Origin: Sphingobacterium sp. PCS056 | Lineage (GTDB): Bacteria > Bacteroidota > Bacteroidia > Sphingobacteriales > Sphingobacteriaceae | Length of the DNA stretch: 64,000 nucleotides | Assembly (NCBI RefSeq): GCF_023273895.1 | Contig: NZ_CP096883.1 | Location: 2,728,001-2,792,000, forward strand | Reading direction: 5' to 3' | Shown: positions 26,090 through 35,396 of the stretch, piece by piece | Numbering within the stretch: the first letter of the stretch is position 1 | How the letters are laid out: the number at the start of each line of letters is the position of its first letter | Position numbers and translations under genes: made by a program | Notes under the pieces: generated by a model | Seen by the model: only the letters and a program-made list of their open reading frames with translations | What the model was told of the DNA's origin: nothing | The model's database searches: none

Positions 26090-26105
26090 GTATGTATATA
26101 CATTT
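26090..26105. promoter_or_regulatory. GntR-type operator (copy 3, 14 of 16 matches)
   Basis: GTATGTATATACATTT differs from copy 1 only in its last two bases. It overlaps an exact -7 element (TACATTTG, 26099-26106) pointing at the GH92 gene. Confidence 0.78.
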
Positions 26106-26106
26106 G
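26099..26106 (+). promoter_or_regulatory. Predicted -7 element TACATTTG of the GH92 gene
   Basis: This is an exact TAnnTTTG match 39 bases before the start codon, sharing seven bases with operator copy 3. The -33 element is unclear. Confidence 0.55.
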
Positions 26107-26145
26107 AAATTTATTTTATAAGTTTGTGTGTAAACCTTAAATACG

Positions 26146-28476
26146 ATGATAAAAAACATTTTCATATATTGTTTGGGAGTGCTGAGCTATATTTCGTGCT
26201 CCTACGCACAGCAAAAACAACATTTAACCCAATATGTTAAACCTAATATAGGTTCGGTTCATAGTCGGTATTTCTTTTATACTCCAGCGGCAGTACCTTT
26301 TGGAATGGCCAAATTAGCACCTAGTACAGATGGTAGTTATGGAAACCGCTCCGGCTGGGAGGCTGTTGGTTATGATGATAGACATCATTCAATAGCAGGA
26401 TTTCCCCATTTTCATGAATTTCAAATCGGCGGAGTTGTCTTTGCACCAACAGTTGGGGAAATAAAAACCAATGCTGGTAAAGTGGATGTGCCCCATAGTG
26501 GTTACCTGTCTTCTTTTGATAAAGCAGATGAATTTGCCACTTCAGGATATTATCGTGTCAAATTAAAAGATTATGATGTTCAGGCAGAACTAACAGCCAC
26601 AAAAAGGGTTGGGTTTCATAAATATACATTTCCTGCAACTGATTCAGCAAATGTAATTTTTGATATCGGTCATGTTATGGGAGAAAGTGGCCCTGTAATC
26701 GATGCTGAGGTCACTTACGATCAGCAACATGTATGGGGTTATGTGATAACAAGTCCGCTCTATGTGCAGAAATATCAAAAAGGAGCCGATATAAAAATGT
26801 ATTTTTTTGCTGAGATTGATAAATTACCGGTCGCACATGGTACCTTTTTAGATTCAGAAACTTTTGCGGATAAAAAAACGATAAAAGGTAAAGGAGCAGG
26901 TCTCTATTTACGCTTTAAGACCAAAAAAGGGGAAGCGATTGAACTAAAGACAGGTCTATCCTATACTTCGATTGAAAATGCTAAATTGAACCTGCTTCAG
27001 GAAGCTAAAAAGTTAAATTTTGAGAAAGCGAAGAAGAATGCACTTCAGATTTGGGATGCCGAATTGGGACGCGTTCTTGTTGAAGGAGGTAAAATTGAAG
27101 ACCGGACTAAGTTCTATACAGCGCTTTATCATGCCTTATTGGGAAGAGGCTTAGCCAGTGATGTCAATGGTGCATATCCTAAGAATGACGGTAGTATCGG
27201 ACAGATTCCTTTAAATGGGAAAGGTATTCCGGTACATCATCATTATAATACTGATGCCATCTGGGGAGCTTTTTGGAATCTGACACAATTATGGTCTATT
27301 GCATATCCTGATTATTATAATGATTGGATCCAAAGTCAATTGCTCGTATATAAAGATGCAGGTTGGTTAGGAGATGGTATTGCTAATAGTAAATATGTGT
27401 CCGGTGTGGGTACTAATTTTACAGGACTTGCAATTGCTGCCGCATATAATGTTGGAATCAGAAATTATGATGTTGATTTAGCCTATGAAGCAGTTAGAAA
27501 AAATGAATTAGAATCTAAAGATCGGCTTCCGGGGGCAGGCAAACTGGATGTAGGAGTTTTTGTCAATAAAGGTTATTCCCCTTATATAAAAGATGAGACC
27601 GGCAATCCAGAGCTCTTAACTAATGGATCTCCATTTGGTGCTTCGCATACCTTAGAGTATGCCTTTTCAGCTGCAGCGGCGGCACAATTTGCGAAGTCTT
27701 TGAAACATGAGTCGGACTACAGTGTGCTCAATAAATTATCAAATGCATGGCGGACGTTGTATGATCCCTCAACCAAATTTATGAGACCTAAGGATGGTGA
27801 AGGAAGATTCATTCAAAATTTTAATCCCTATGAATCATGGCGTGGTTTTCAGGAAGGAAACGCCTGGCAATACACTTTTTATGTTCCACACGTTCCGCGG
27901 GAGTTAGTAAAACTTGTCGGTCAAGATTTGTTTAATCGACGTTTAGATAGCATCTTTACAATTTCGCAAAAGAATATCTTTGGAGGAGGCGCACATATTG
28001 ATGCCTTTGCTGGGATTGAAAGTCTCTATAATCATGGCAATCAACCTAATTTACATATTTCCTGGTTGTTTTATTTCTCCGGACGACCGGATCTGAGTCA
28101 GAAGTGGGTGCGCGCAATCTGTAATGAGTTCTATGGTACAGAAGCAATACACGGTTATGGTTTTGGACAAGATGAAGACCAGGGACAATTGGGGGCTTGG
28201 TACGTCATGTCAAGCATAGGGTTGTTTGATGTAAGAAGCTTAACCAGTGAGAATCCATCTTTTCAAATTGGGGCTCCTCTTTTTGATCGCGTAACTATTG
28301 AGCTGCCTAAAACACTACGCAAAAATAAGTTTGAAATCGAGGTGAAAAACCAAGATACGAGTAGGATATATTTGGATAAAATTCAGTTGAATGGAAAGGT
28401 CCTATCTGGTTTAGAATTGCCATTTGAAGACTTGGTAAAAGGAGGGAAGATGAGCATTGTTTTAAAGAATAAATAA
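26146..28476 (+). CDS. GH92-family alpha-mannosidase
   Basis: The product is 776 residues with a signal peptide (possible lipobox SYISC). The N-terminal beta-sandwich carries the family opening (VKPNIGSVHSRYFFYTPAAV, PFGMAKLAPSTDG). The C-terminal (alpha/alpha)6 domain carries the catalytic blocks EGNAWQYTF, with Glu570 as the likely acid, and GQDEDQGQLGAWYVM, with Asp676 and Asp678 as the likely base pair. GH92 enzymes are calcium-dependent exo-alpha-mannosidases that invert configuration. The linkage preference cannot be read directly. It lies between the GntR-controlled lipoprotein and a SusC/SusD pair, with a GntR operator on its promoter. Confidence 0.94.
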   Translation: MIKNIFIYCLGVLSYISCSYAQQKQHLTQYVKPNIGSVHSRYFFYTPAAVPFGMAKLAPSTDGSYGNRSGWEAVGYDDRHHSIAGFPHFHEFQIGGVVFAPTVGEIKTNAGKVDVPHSGYLSSFDKADEFATSGYYRVKLKDYDVQAELTATKRVGFHKYTFPATDSANVIFDIGHVMGESGPVIDAEVTYDQQHVWGYVITSPLYVQKYQKGADIKMYFFAEIDKLPVAHGTFLDSETFADKKTIKGKGAGLYLRFKTKKGEAIELKTGLSYTSIENAKLNLLQEAKKLNFEKAKKNALQIWDAELGRVLVEGGKIEDRTKFYTALYHALLGRGLASDVNGAYPKNDGSIGQIPLNGKGIPVHHHYNTDAIWGAFWNLTQLWSIAYPDYYNDWIQSQLLVYKDAGWLGDGIANSKYVSGVGTNFTGLAIAAAYNVGIRNYDVDLAYEAVRKNELESKDRLPGAGKLDVGVFVNKGYSPYIKDETGNPELLTNGSPFGASHTLEYAFSAAAAAQFAKSLKHESDYSVLNKLSNAWRTLYDPSTKFMRPKDGEGRFIQNFNPYESWRGFQEGNAWQYTFYVPHVPRELVKLVGQDLFNRRLDSIFTISQKNIFGGGAHIDAFAGIESLYNHGNQPNLHISWLFYFSGRPDLSQKWVRAICNEFYGTEAIHGYGFGQDEDQGQLGAWYVMSSIGLFDVRSLTSENPSFQIGAPLFDRVTIELPKTLRKNKFEIEVKNQDTSRIYLDKIQLNGKVLSGLELPFEDLVKGGKMSIVLKNK

Positions 28477-28503
28477 TCATCATCATTCATATTGTGATCC
28501 ATG

Positions 28504-28542
28504 ATGGTCCGTATTCACTAATTGTGAATATGGACCATTTTT
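28504..28542 (+). terminator. Terminator after the GH92 gene
   Basis: A 15-bp stem (ATGGTCCGTATTCAC / GTGAATATGGACCAT, one G-U) with a 5-base loop is followed by a T-run. The rest of the gap to the next gene (28543-28842) holds the palindrome and promoter listed separately. Confidence 0.88.
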
Positions 28543-28721
28543 CGTTTTAATACATTGGATTTAAATTAGGGTTTGCGGGTGATGGATACAGCTACGTATT
28601 ACATCATAACGATGTTCAAAGTACGCTAATCTGCTGAAAAGGTGCCCACTTTTTCATGAACTTTAATTTTAAGTATTGATGCCTGTTTTGTTGGTTAAAT
28701 TGATAAAACTTGCAAAGATGT

Positions 28722-28743
28722 GTTAAGTTTTTGTTAACTTAAC
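28722..28743. promoter_or_regulatory. GTTAAGTT-n6-AACTTAAC palindrome upstream of susC-like gene
   Basis: Perfect 8-base arms flank a 6-base spacer and end 18 bases before the predicted -7 element. The position suits an activator site. It does not resemble the GntR operator, so this SusC/SusD pair may answer to another regulator. Confidence 0.45.
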
Positions 28744-28761
28744 CTGGACGTAATCAAATTC

Positions 28762-28769
28762 TACATTTG
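28762..28769 (+). promoter_or_regulatory. Predicted -7 element TACATTTG of the susC-like gene
   Basis: This is an exact TAnnTTTG match about 75 bases before the chosen start codon. No matching -33 TTTG was found, as expected for an activator-dependent promoter. Confidence 0.5.
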
Positions 28770-28842
28770 ATAATGTATACTTAACAATTAACCAATATTG
28801 TAAACCTTTTCTTTGTTGCCAAAGGAAATGAAACCAAAAACC

Positions 28843-31800
28843 ATGAAAAAAAAGTATGTTCTACTGCCCATAATGATTGGGCTGTCCCTACCCAATTGGG
28901 CCAACAGTAAACCTGCATTTCTGTCTTCTGCCATTGATTTCGAATGGAAAGATCTAAAGCAAGAGACTATTAAAGGAAGTGTAAAAACTCCAAATGGTAG
29001 CCCTGTTATGGGCGCTTCCATTACGAACCTATCAACTGGTAAATCTACGCAAACAAATGCTGATGGGGCATTTGAAATTGCTGGAACCATGGGACAAAAC
29101 CTTAAAATTACAATGGTGGGCTACCATGCACAAACACTCAAAATTGAATCGAATGTTTTAAAGGTAATGCTGCAAGAATCCGATCAATCATTGGACGAAG
29201 TTGTTGTAGTAGGTTATGGGAGACAGAAGAAAGTCAACCTGACGGGAGCAGTGACTCAGATCGATTCCAAATTTTTAGAAGATCGACCCGTAGCCAATGC
29301 AACACAAGCATTACAAGGTGCAGTTCCCAATGTAAATGTAACGTTTACCAACGGACGTCCCGGAGGTGGAGGAAATGTCAATATCCGTGGATTTGCTTCC
29401 ATTAATTCCGCCAATGCACAGCCCCTTATTTTAATCGATGGAGTACCCGGAAATATCAATACCATCAATCCGAGAGATATTGAATCGATTTCGGTATTAA
29501 AGGATGCCGCGGCTGCGGCTGTCTATGGTGCTAGAGGTGCATTTGGAGTCATGTTGATAACGACCAAGAAAGGAAAGGCTGGGAAGATGAACATCAACTA
29601 TAGTAACAACTTTGGTTGGGCAGGTCTTACAGTAAATACGGACTTTATGACCAATGGTTATGATGCCGCTAAATTGAACGATGAAGCTTTTGTACGCGCA
29701 ACGGGTAACCGTTATACCGGTTACACCGATGAAGATTATGCCGAGCTATTAAAACGTAAAAATGACCCTTCATTACCATCTGTGGTGATTCAAAATAGAA
29801 ATGGTAAGGATCAATATGTCTATTATGGCAATACAGATTGGTGGAATGAAATATACCGAAAGACACAAACTTCCATGGAGCATTCGTTGAATTTTTCGGG
29901 AGGTACAGATAAAATCGACTATTATATCTCTGGTAGATTATACGAGAAAGGTGGATTGATGAAAATCAATCAGGATAAATATAATGCCTATAATGTTCGC
30001 TCTAGAATCAATGCACAAGTTACACCATGGTTGAAAGTAAGTGCGAATACTCAATTAAATTATCAAAACTATACCTATCCAGGATGGAATTCAAGTCCTG
30101 ATAACAATAACAATTTTATTTCAACAACCGTACACGCTTTGCCGTCGTATGTTCCTTTAAATCCTGACGGTACAGCAACTTATCGTACCGAGTTGAATAA
30201 TTATAATATCGGTGATGGTATTTTTGCCGATTTGTTGCATGGCAAATCTAAAGGCGGTCAAGATCAATTTGAATTTATCAATATGTTTGAGGCTGTTGTT
30301 AAGGTCAATGAAGATTTGAATATTACCGGTAATTATACCTATACCCACAATCCGGTTCACAGTTGGAACCGCCGTACCCAAGCACCATGGTCCGTTTTCC
30401 CTGGGGTAGTAGATTTATTGGGTAATGATACATTTACAGAAAATATTGTTAATAATCCAAAACACTCGCTCAACATTTTTGCCAATTATAACAAGCAGTT
30501 AGGCGATCATCAAATTGGTGGAACAGTAGGTTTCAATCAAGAAACGACAGGCTATAAACGCATTGGTGGTACTGGTAACAATTTATTGTCAGAAGATCTG
30601 AACGATTTTAATTTAGCTACAGGACAGATGCAATTGCTGGGCGGAGCAAACACCTGGGCACTGAGAGGGTATTTTGCTCGTGTTAATTATAATTACAAAG
30701 GTAAATATCTCTTGGAAGTAAATGGTCGATATGACGGTACCTCTAAATTTCCTGTAAAACAACGAAATGGATTTTTCCCTTCTTTCTCAGGAGGATGGCG
30801 CTTGTCTGAGGAAACATTTATGGAGGGTGCAAAATCCTTTATCAATGAAGCTAAGCTTAGAGTCTCTTATGGAGCTTTAGGTAACGCTCAGGAAGCAGAT
30901 GCGTACGGATACCTAGAATTGTTACGGTCAGGTCAATCTAACTATATTACGCAAGGGGCCAAATCACAATATTTGAGTATACCCCTGCCTACATCAGCCG
31001 ATCTCACCTGGGAACGTACAAGTACACTGAACTTTGGTACAGATCTAGAATTTATGAAAAATCGGTTGAACGTTTCATTTGATTATTACATCCGAAATAC
31101 ATTGGATATGCTGATTCCCGGTAAGACTTTATCTGCTGTATTTGGTGCAGCTTCACCTAAAACAAATGCCGGCGATCTTCGAAATAATGGTTGGGAGGTT
31201 TCGCTCGCATGGAAAGATCGGGTGGATTTAAATGGAAAACCATTTGGTTATAATATCGGTTTAGGATTATCCGATTCTAAAGCTAAGATTACCCGATTTG
31301 ACAATGAAAAGATGTTATTAAGCAACTACTATGTTGGCCAAGAATTAGGAGAAATCTGGGGATATAAGACCGATGGATTTTTCAAATCAGAAGATGAAAT
31401 TGCGAACTGGAAAGTCAATCAAGATTATGTCGATAAGCAACGTTTAGCAGCGACAGGAGATTGGTCTAAGTTGCATCCGGGCGATTTAAAATTTGTAGAT
31501 ATCGGAGGTAAGTTGGATGAAAATGGTAAGAGTATCGGACCTGATGGGAAAGTTGATGCAGGTGATAATACCCTCACTAATCCGGGCGATCAGGTGATTA
31601 TTGGTAATAGCCGCGCACGCTATACTTTTGGTGTTAATCTTGGTGCTAACTGGCAAGGTTTTGATGTTTCTGCATTCTTCCAAGGTATCGGAAAGCAAAA
31701 TTGGTGGCCTGGCGCCAATGCCGATAAATTCTGGGGACCCTATTCAAGACCTTATTATTCATTTGTTCCAAAAGATTTCGAACAAGATGTTTGGACACCT

Positions 31801-32127
31801 GAGAATACCGATGCTTATTTTCCGATGTTACGTGGATATATTGCATTAAATGATCGTGGTTCACTAAATGTAAAATCAGATCGTTATTTGCAGGATTTGG
31901 CTTATATCCGTTTAAAAAACCTAACCTTAGGTTATACGGTACCACAGCATTTATTAAAACGATTGAAGTTGAGTAATTTACGTATCTATGCTTCAGGTGA
32001 AAACCTATGGACAGCAACGAAATTAAGGTCAAAATACATCGATCCAGAGCAAGCTGCTCAAGAAGCAAATGGACGTTCCTATCCCGTGTCTAAAACTATT
32101 TCCTTTGGTTTAGATTTAACATTTTAA
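28843..32127 (+). CDS. SusC/RagA-family TonB-dependent transporter of the mannoside locus
   Basis: The product is about 1094 residues. After a signal peptide (MKKKYVLLPIMIG...NWANS) come a carboxypeptidase-regulatory-like domain (IKGSVKTPNGSPVMGASITN), the SLDEVVVVGYGRQKKVN linker, a plug (PLILIDGVPG, NPRDIESISVLKDAAAAAVY) and a beta-barrel ending in LDLTF. I chose the ATG at 28843 because it gives a standard signal peptide; in-frame starts at 28828 (ATG) and 28813 (TTG) are possible. The partner SusD gene begins three bases after the stop. Its position after GH92 suggests import of mannose-containing oligosaccharides. Confidence 0.94.
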   Translation: MKKKYVLLPIMIGLSLPNWANSKPAFLSSAIDFEWKDLKQETIKGSVKTPNGSPVMGASITNLSTGKSTQTNADGAFEIAGTMGQNLKITMVGYHAQTLKIESNVLKVMLQESDQSLDEVVVVGYGRQKKVNLTGAVTQIDSKFLEDRPVANATQALQGAVPNVNVTFTNGRPGGGGNVNIRGFASINSANAQPLILIDGVPGNINTINPRDIESISVLKDAAAAAVYGARGAFGVMLITTKKGKAGKMNINYSNNFGWAGLTVNTDFMTNGYDAAKLNDEAFVRATGNRYTGYTDEDYAELLKRKNDPSLPSVVIQNRNGKDQYVYYGNTDWWNEIYRKTQTSMEHSLNFSGGTDKIDYYISGRLYEKGGLMKINQDKYNAYNVRSRINAQVTPWLKVSANTQLNYQNYTYPGWNSSPDNNNNFISTTVHALPSYVPLNPDGTATYRTELNNYNIGDGIFADLLHGKSKGGQDQFEFINMFEAVVKVNEDLNITGNYTYTHNPVHSWNRRTQAPWSVFPGVVDLLGNDTFTENIVNNPKHSLNIFANYNKQLGDHQIGGTVGFNQETTGYKRIGGTGNNLLSEDLNDFNLATGQMQLLGGANTWALRGYFARVNYNYKGKYLLEVNGRYDGTSKFPVKQRNGFFPSFSGGWRLSEETFMEGAKSFINEAKLRVSYGALGNAQEADAYGYLELLRSGQSNYITQGAKSQYLSIPLPTSADLTWERTSTLNFGTDLEFMKNRLNVSFDYYIRNTLDMLIPGKTLSAVFGAASPKTNAGDLRNNGWEVSLAWKDRVDLNGKPFGYNIGLGLSDSKAKITRFDNEKMLLSNYYVGQELGEIWGYKTDGFFKSEDEIANWKVNQDYVDKQRLAATGDWSKLHPGDLKFVDIGGKLDENGKSIGPDGKVDAGDNTLTNPGDQVIIGNSRARYTFGVNLGANWQGFDVSAFFQGIGKQNWWPGANADKFWGPYSRPYYSFVPKDFEQDVWTPENTDAYFPMLRGYIALNDRGSLNVKSDRYLQDLAYIRLKNLTLGYTVPQHLLKRLKLSNLRIYASGENLWTATKLRSKYIDPEQAAQEANGRSYPVSKTISFGLDLTF

Positions 32128-32130
32128 AAT

Positions 32131-33879
32131 ATGAAAAAGACATTTTTAATATATGCATTGCTAGGTTTTGGTCTTGGATCTTGTAATAAAGACTACTTGG
32201 GACGAGAACCTGAGTCCAGTATAAAACCTGAAGATTCCTTTAAAACAGTGAAGGATCTAGGTTTATTTACCAAATCATTTTATGATGTTGCACTTCCTTC
32301 AGCAGAAGGGGTTTACAACGAATCTGTTGATAATATAGTTAAATCCACGTTGGATGATGAAATAACGGGTAAGCGAATTGTACCTGTAAGTGGAGGTGGA
32401 TGGACATGGGATAATTTGCGTAATATCAATTTTTTTCTTGAAAACTGTTTTAAAACCGTACCTGAAAATTTAGCGGCGCCTTACGCTGCTGAAGCCAGAT
32501 TTTTTAGAGCCTATTTTTATTTTGACAAACTGAAGCGTTTCGGAGATGTGCCTTGGTATGATCAAGTGATCAGCCAATATGACGAAGAGCAATTGTCACG
32601 TTCGCGCGATCCACGGACGTTAGTTGTCAATAATATTATGGCCGATTTGGACTATGCAATTAAGAATCTCGGTACCGAAGTCAATGATGAACAAGTAAAT
32701 AAATGGACCGCATTGGCATTGAAATCACGGGTAGCATTGTTTGAAGGGACGTTCCGGAAATACCATAAGGAATTTAATTTACCGGATGCCGAAGTGCTGC
32801 TCAAACAAGCCGCTGCTGCATCGTATGAAATTATGGAGAGTAAGAAATACAGTATCTATAATGCGGCAGGTACAGACTCGTACGGTGCTTTGTTTAGAAG
32901 TGTCGACAACATCGATAAGGAGGTTATGTTGACAAGAAAATTCTCCGATGGACTACAGATCTGGCACAATGTTAATTATTATACCATCACGGCATCTTAT
33001 GGTAAACCAGGTTTAGAAAAAAACTTAGTAAACTCCTATTTAATGAAAGATGGATCACGATTTACTGATAAACCTAATTATGATAAAATGACTTTTAAAG
33101 ATGAGATTGTCGATCGCGATCCACGTTTAAGTCAGACAATCCGTACACCGGGATACAAACGTATCGGTGGGGCGGCGCCTGTTGCTCCAAATTTTGGTAA
33201 TTCAGTCACGGGTTATCAATTAATCAAATTTGTCGGAGATGTCAAATACGATAATTTTAATCGATCCGTAAATCCGATGCCTATCTTTCGATATGCTGAA
33301 GTACTATTAAATTATGCCGAAGCTCAGGCAGAATTAGGAGTTATCAAACAAAGTGATTTGGATATGTCAATCAAGTTGCTGCGAGATCGGGTAGGAATGC
33401 CAAATCTAGATTTAGCCCAAGCTATAAGTCGGCCAGATCTTTACTTAGCACAAGATTACGATCCCAACAATGTTATGGGCGCTTTTAAAGGGGTGATTTT
33501 GGAAATACGGAGAGAACGTCGTGTAGAACTGGTCATGGAATCTTTCCGTTGGGATGATATCAGAAGATGGAAAGTAGGTCAAATGGTGACGCGTCAATTT
33601 AAAGGCATGTATTTTCCGGGAACTGGAAAATACGATCTTGATAATGACGGAAAGGATGATGTTTGGATCTATGAGGGAGACAAGCCCGTTGCGAAAAACA
33701 TACAGTTGTTAAAGTTGGGATCGGAAATATTGTTAGAAAACGGTAACAGTGGAAATGTCATTATCAATAAACATATTACCAAGAAGTTTGATGAAGGACG
33801 GGATTATCTATATCCACTCCCAGTACAGGAGTTACAGTTAAATCCTAATTTAAAACAAAACCCTTTTTGGGTAAATTAA
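32131..33879 (+). CDS. SusD/RagB-family binding lipoprotein of the mannoside locus
   Basis: The product is 582 residues with a lipoprotein signal (GFGLGSCNKDYLG). The RagB/SusD fold is shown by the N-terminal TPR-like part (YAAEARFFRAYFYFDKLKRF with GDVPW) and the C-terminal ILEIRRERRVELVMESFRWDDI, RRWKVG blocks. It is the glycan-capturing lid for the SusC partner, translated from the same message with a 3-base gap. A terminator follows at 33886, separating it from the phosphoesterase gene. Sugar specificity is not visible. Confidence 0.94.
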   Translation: MKKTFLIYALLGFGLGSCNKDYLGREPESSIKPEDSFKTVKDLGLFTKSFYDVALPSAEGVYNESVDNIVKSTLDDEITGKRIVPVSGGGWTWDNLRNINFFLENCFKTVPENLAAPYAAEARFFRAYFYFDKLKRFGDVPWYDQVISQYDEEQLSRSRDPRTLVVNNIMADLDYAIKNLGTEVNDEQVNKWTALALKSRVALFEGTFRKYHKEFNLPDAEVLLKQAAAASYEIMESKKYSIYNAAGTDSYGALFRSVDNIDKEVMLTRKFSDGLQIWHNVNYYTITASYGKPGLEKNLVNSYLMKDGSRFTDKPNYDKMTFKDEIVDRDPRLSQTIRTPGYKRIGGAAPVAPNFGNSVTGYQLIKFVGDVKYDNFNRSVNPMPIFRYAEVLLNYAEAQAELGVIKQSDLDMSIKLLRDRVGMPNLDLAQAISRPDLYLAQDYDPNNVMGAFKGVILEIRRERRVELVMESFRWDDIRRWKVGQMVTRQFKGMYFPGTGKYDLDNDGKDDVWIYEGDKPVAKNIQLLKLGSEILLENGNSGNVIINKHITKKFDEGRDYLYPLPVQELQLNPNLKQNPFWVN

Positions 33880-33885
33880 TCTAAT

Positions 33886-33931
33886 AAAAGTTCCTATCAC
33901 AATCTATATATTTGTTGATAGGAACTTTTTT
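33886..33931 (+). terminator. Terminator after the susD-like gene
   Basis: A perfect 14-bp stem (AAAAGTTCCTATCA / TGATAGGAACTTTT) with a 16-base loop ends in a T-run. Confidence 0.88.
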
Positions 33932-33945
33932 AAAACCAAACCTTT

Positions 33946-35130
33946 ATGATGAAAATTACGCCAAAACCCCTATTGGTATTTTGCTTGTTACTTGTATTAA
34001 CTACTGGTATTTTTGCGCAACAACAGGAGAATATCAACATTACTCATTTGCCTTATATCCAGGGGGTCACCAATAGTTCCGTTCATATTATCTGGACGAC
34101 TAATAAACCAGCTACAGGTTGGGTGGAACTTGCACCGGACGATTCATCCCATTTTTATCACACAGCGAGACCAAAGTTCTTTGCTACCGAATATGGTTTC
34201 AAAAAAGTTGGAACTGTACATCAGGTTACCTTAACCAACCTAAAGCCGGGCACCGTGTATCGTTATCGGGTATACAGCCAGGAGGTTTTGAAGCATGTTG
34301 GCGTTCAGGTTGAATATGGGAAAATCGTTGCAACGAATGTCTATAAGGAAAAGCCTTTGTCTTTCCGGACACTCGGTTCTTCCTCGAGGACCCAATTTGC
34401 TGTGGTCAATGATATTCACGGACGAAATGAATTGCTCAATAAACTTTTAGATCTTTCCGACCTTCCGAAACAAGATTTTATTGTCTTTAATGGCGATATG
34501 GTTGATAATTTATTAAGCGAAAATCAGATGTTCGCAGGTTTTATGGATACAGCTATTAAACGCTTTGCAAGTGAAAAACCCATGTTCTATTCAAGGGGTA
34601 ATCATGAAACCCGTGGTCCGTTTGCGATTGAATATCCACGTTATTTTCCAACACCGACAGGAAAGCTTTATTATCAATTTAATCATGGAGAAACAGGAGT
34701 CATCGTACTTGATTGTGGCGAAGATAAACCTGATACCGATATGGAGTACAGTGGCATTGTCGATATGGATCGCTACCGTACAGAACAGGCTGAATGGCTA
34801 GAGAGAGCAGTGGAAAATACTGAATTTAAAAACGCCAAATATAAAGTAGTTATCTGTCATATGCCTCCATTTGGTGGTTGGCATGGTGAACAGGAAATTC
34901 TGGATAAGTTTGTTCCCATTCTTAATCGTGCCGGTGTGCAGGTCATGTTGAGTGGGCACTTGCATAAGCATATTATCAAACCGGCAACAGCAGAGATCAA
35001 ATTTCCAATTATAGTAAACTCAAATAATAATGTGTTAAAAGTTGATTTGACATCTGAAAAAGGAATTTTTCTAATTGTCGATCAACAAGGTAAAATGGTG
35101 GATGAGGTGGTTATAAAACCATTGCATTAA
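33946..35130 (+). CDS. Secreted metallophosphoesterase with N-terminal FN3-like domain
   Basis: The product is 394 residues with a signal peptide (ending ...TGIFAQ). Residues about 25-140 form a fibronectin-III-like module of the kind found in purple acid phosphatases (VHIIWTTNKPATGWVELA ... LTNLKPGTVYRYRVYS). The calcineurin-type metal site is complete: Asp156 and His158 (NDIHGR), Asp184 (NGDMVDN), Asn219-His220 (RGNHE), His305 (ICHMPP), and His338/His340 (SGHLHKH). It would remove phosphate from an extracytoplasmic substrate. It follows the SusC/SusD pair in the same direction, so phosphate groups on the imported glycan are a reasonable target. That target is inference. Confidence 0.9.
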   Translation: MMKITPKPLLVFCLLLVLTTGIFAQQQENINITHLPYIQGVTNSSVHIIWTTNKPATGWVELAPDDSSHFYHTARPKFFATEYGFKKVGTVHQVTLTNLKPGTVYRYRVYSQEVLKHVGVQVEYGKIVATNVYKEKPLSFRTLGSSSRTQFAVVNDIHGRNELLNKLLDLSDLPKQDFIVFNGDMVDNLLSENQMFAGFMDTAIKRFASEKPMFYSRGNHETRGPFAIEYPRYFPTPTGKLYYQFNHGETGVIVLDCGEDKPDTDMEYSGIVDMDRYRTEQAEWLERAVENTEFKNAKYKVVICHMPPFGGWHGEQEILDKFVPILNRAGVQVMLSGHLHKHIIKPATAEIKFPIIVNSNNNVLKVDLTSEKGIFLIVDQQGKMVDEVVIKPLH

Positions 35131-35179
35131 CTTACACAATTTTGCTGGTCAAAGAACAGCAACATGAATTGAAAATAAC

Positions 35180-35218
35180 AAAAAGCAATCACTGGAGATT
35201 TCCTATGGTTGCTTTTTT
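35180..35218 (+). terminator. Terminator after the metallophosphoesterase gene
   Basis: An 11-bp stem (AAAAAGCAATC / GGTTGCTTTTT, one G-U) with a 16-base loop is followed by more T residues. Confidence 0.8.
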
Positions 35219-35355
35219 ATCCTAAATAGTATCAGTTGTTTATCAAAAATAAAAAAATTCACCTGTACAGATTAAAACCAGATAAGCAGTCGACATTCAT
35301 AATATATTACATGAGAATCATATTTTTATCCATTTAATAGATTTCAATACTTGGT

Positions 35356-35363
35356 TACATTTG
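35356..35363 (+). promoter_or_regulatory. Predicted -7 element TACATTTG of the GH2 gene
   Basis: This is an exact TAnnTTTG match 34 bases before the start codon. The -33 region has no clear TTTG. Confidence 0.45.
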
Positions 35364-35396
35364 TAGTAAGAGTTTAATTTATATTCACTAATTATT

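Noticed and set aside
28770..28785. Possible fourth GntR operator (AATGTATACTTAAC)
   Set aside because: Only the central GTATAC is palindromic and the flanks do not match the other three copies.
28813..28842. TTG or earlier ATG as start of the 28.8-kb SusC-like gene
   Set aside because: The extra residues (MLPKEMKPKT) only precede a complete standard signal peptide starting at 28843; earlier starts are possible but not needed.
31646..32068. Antisense open frame of 140 codons within the SusC-like gene
   Set aside because: It is a shadow of the conserved C-terminal barrel coding sequence with no motif of its own.
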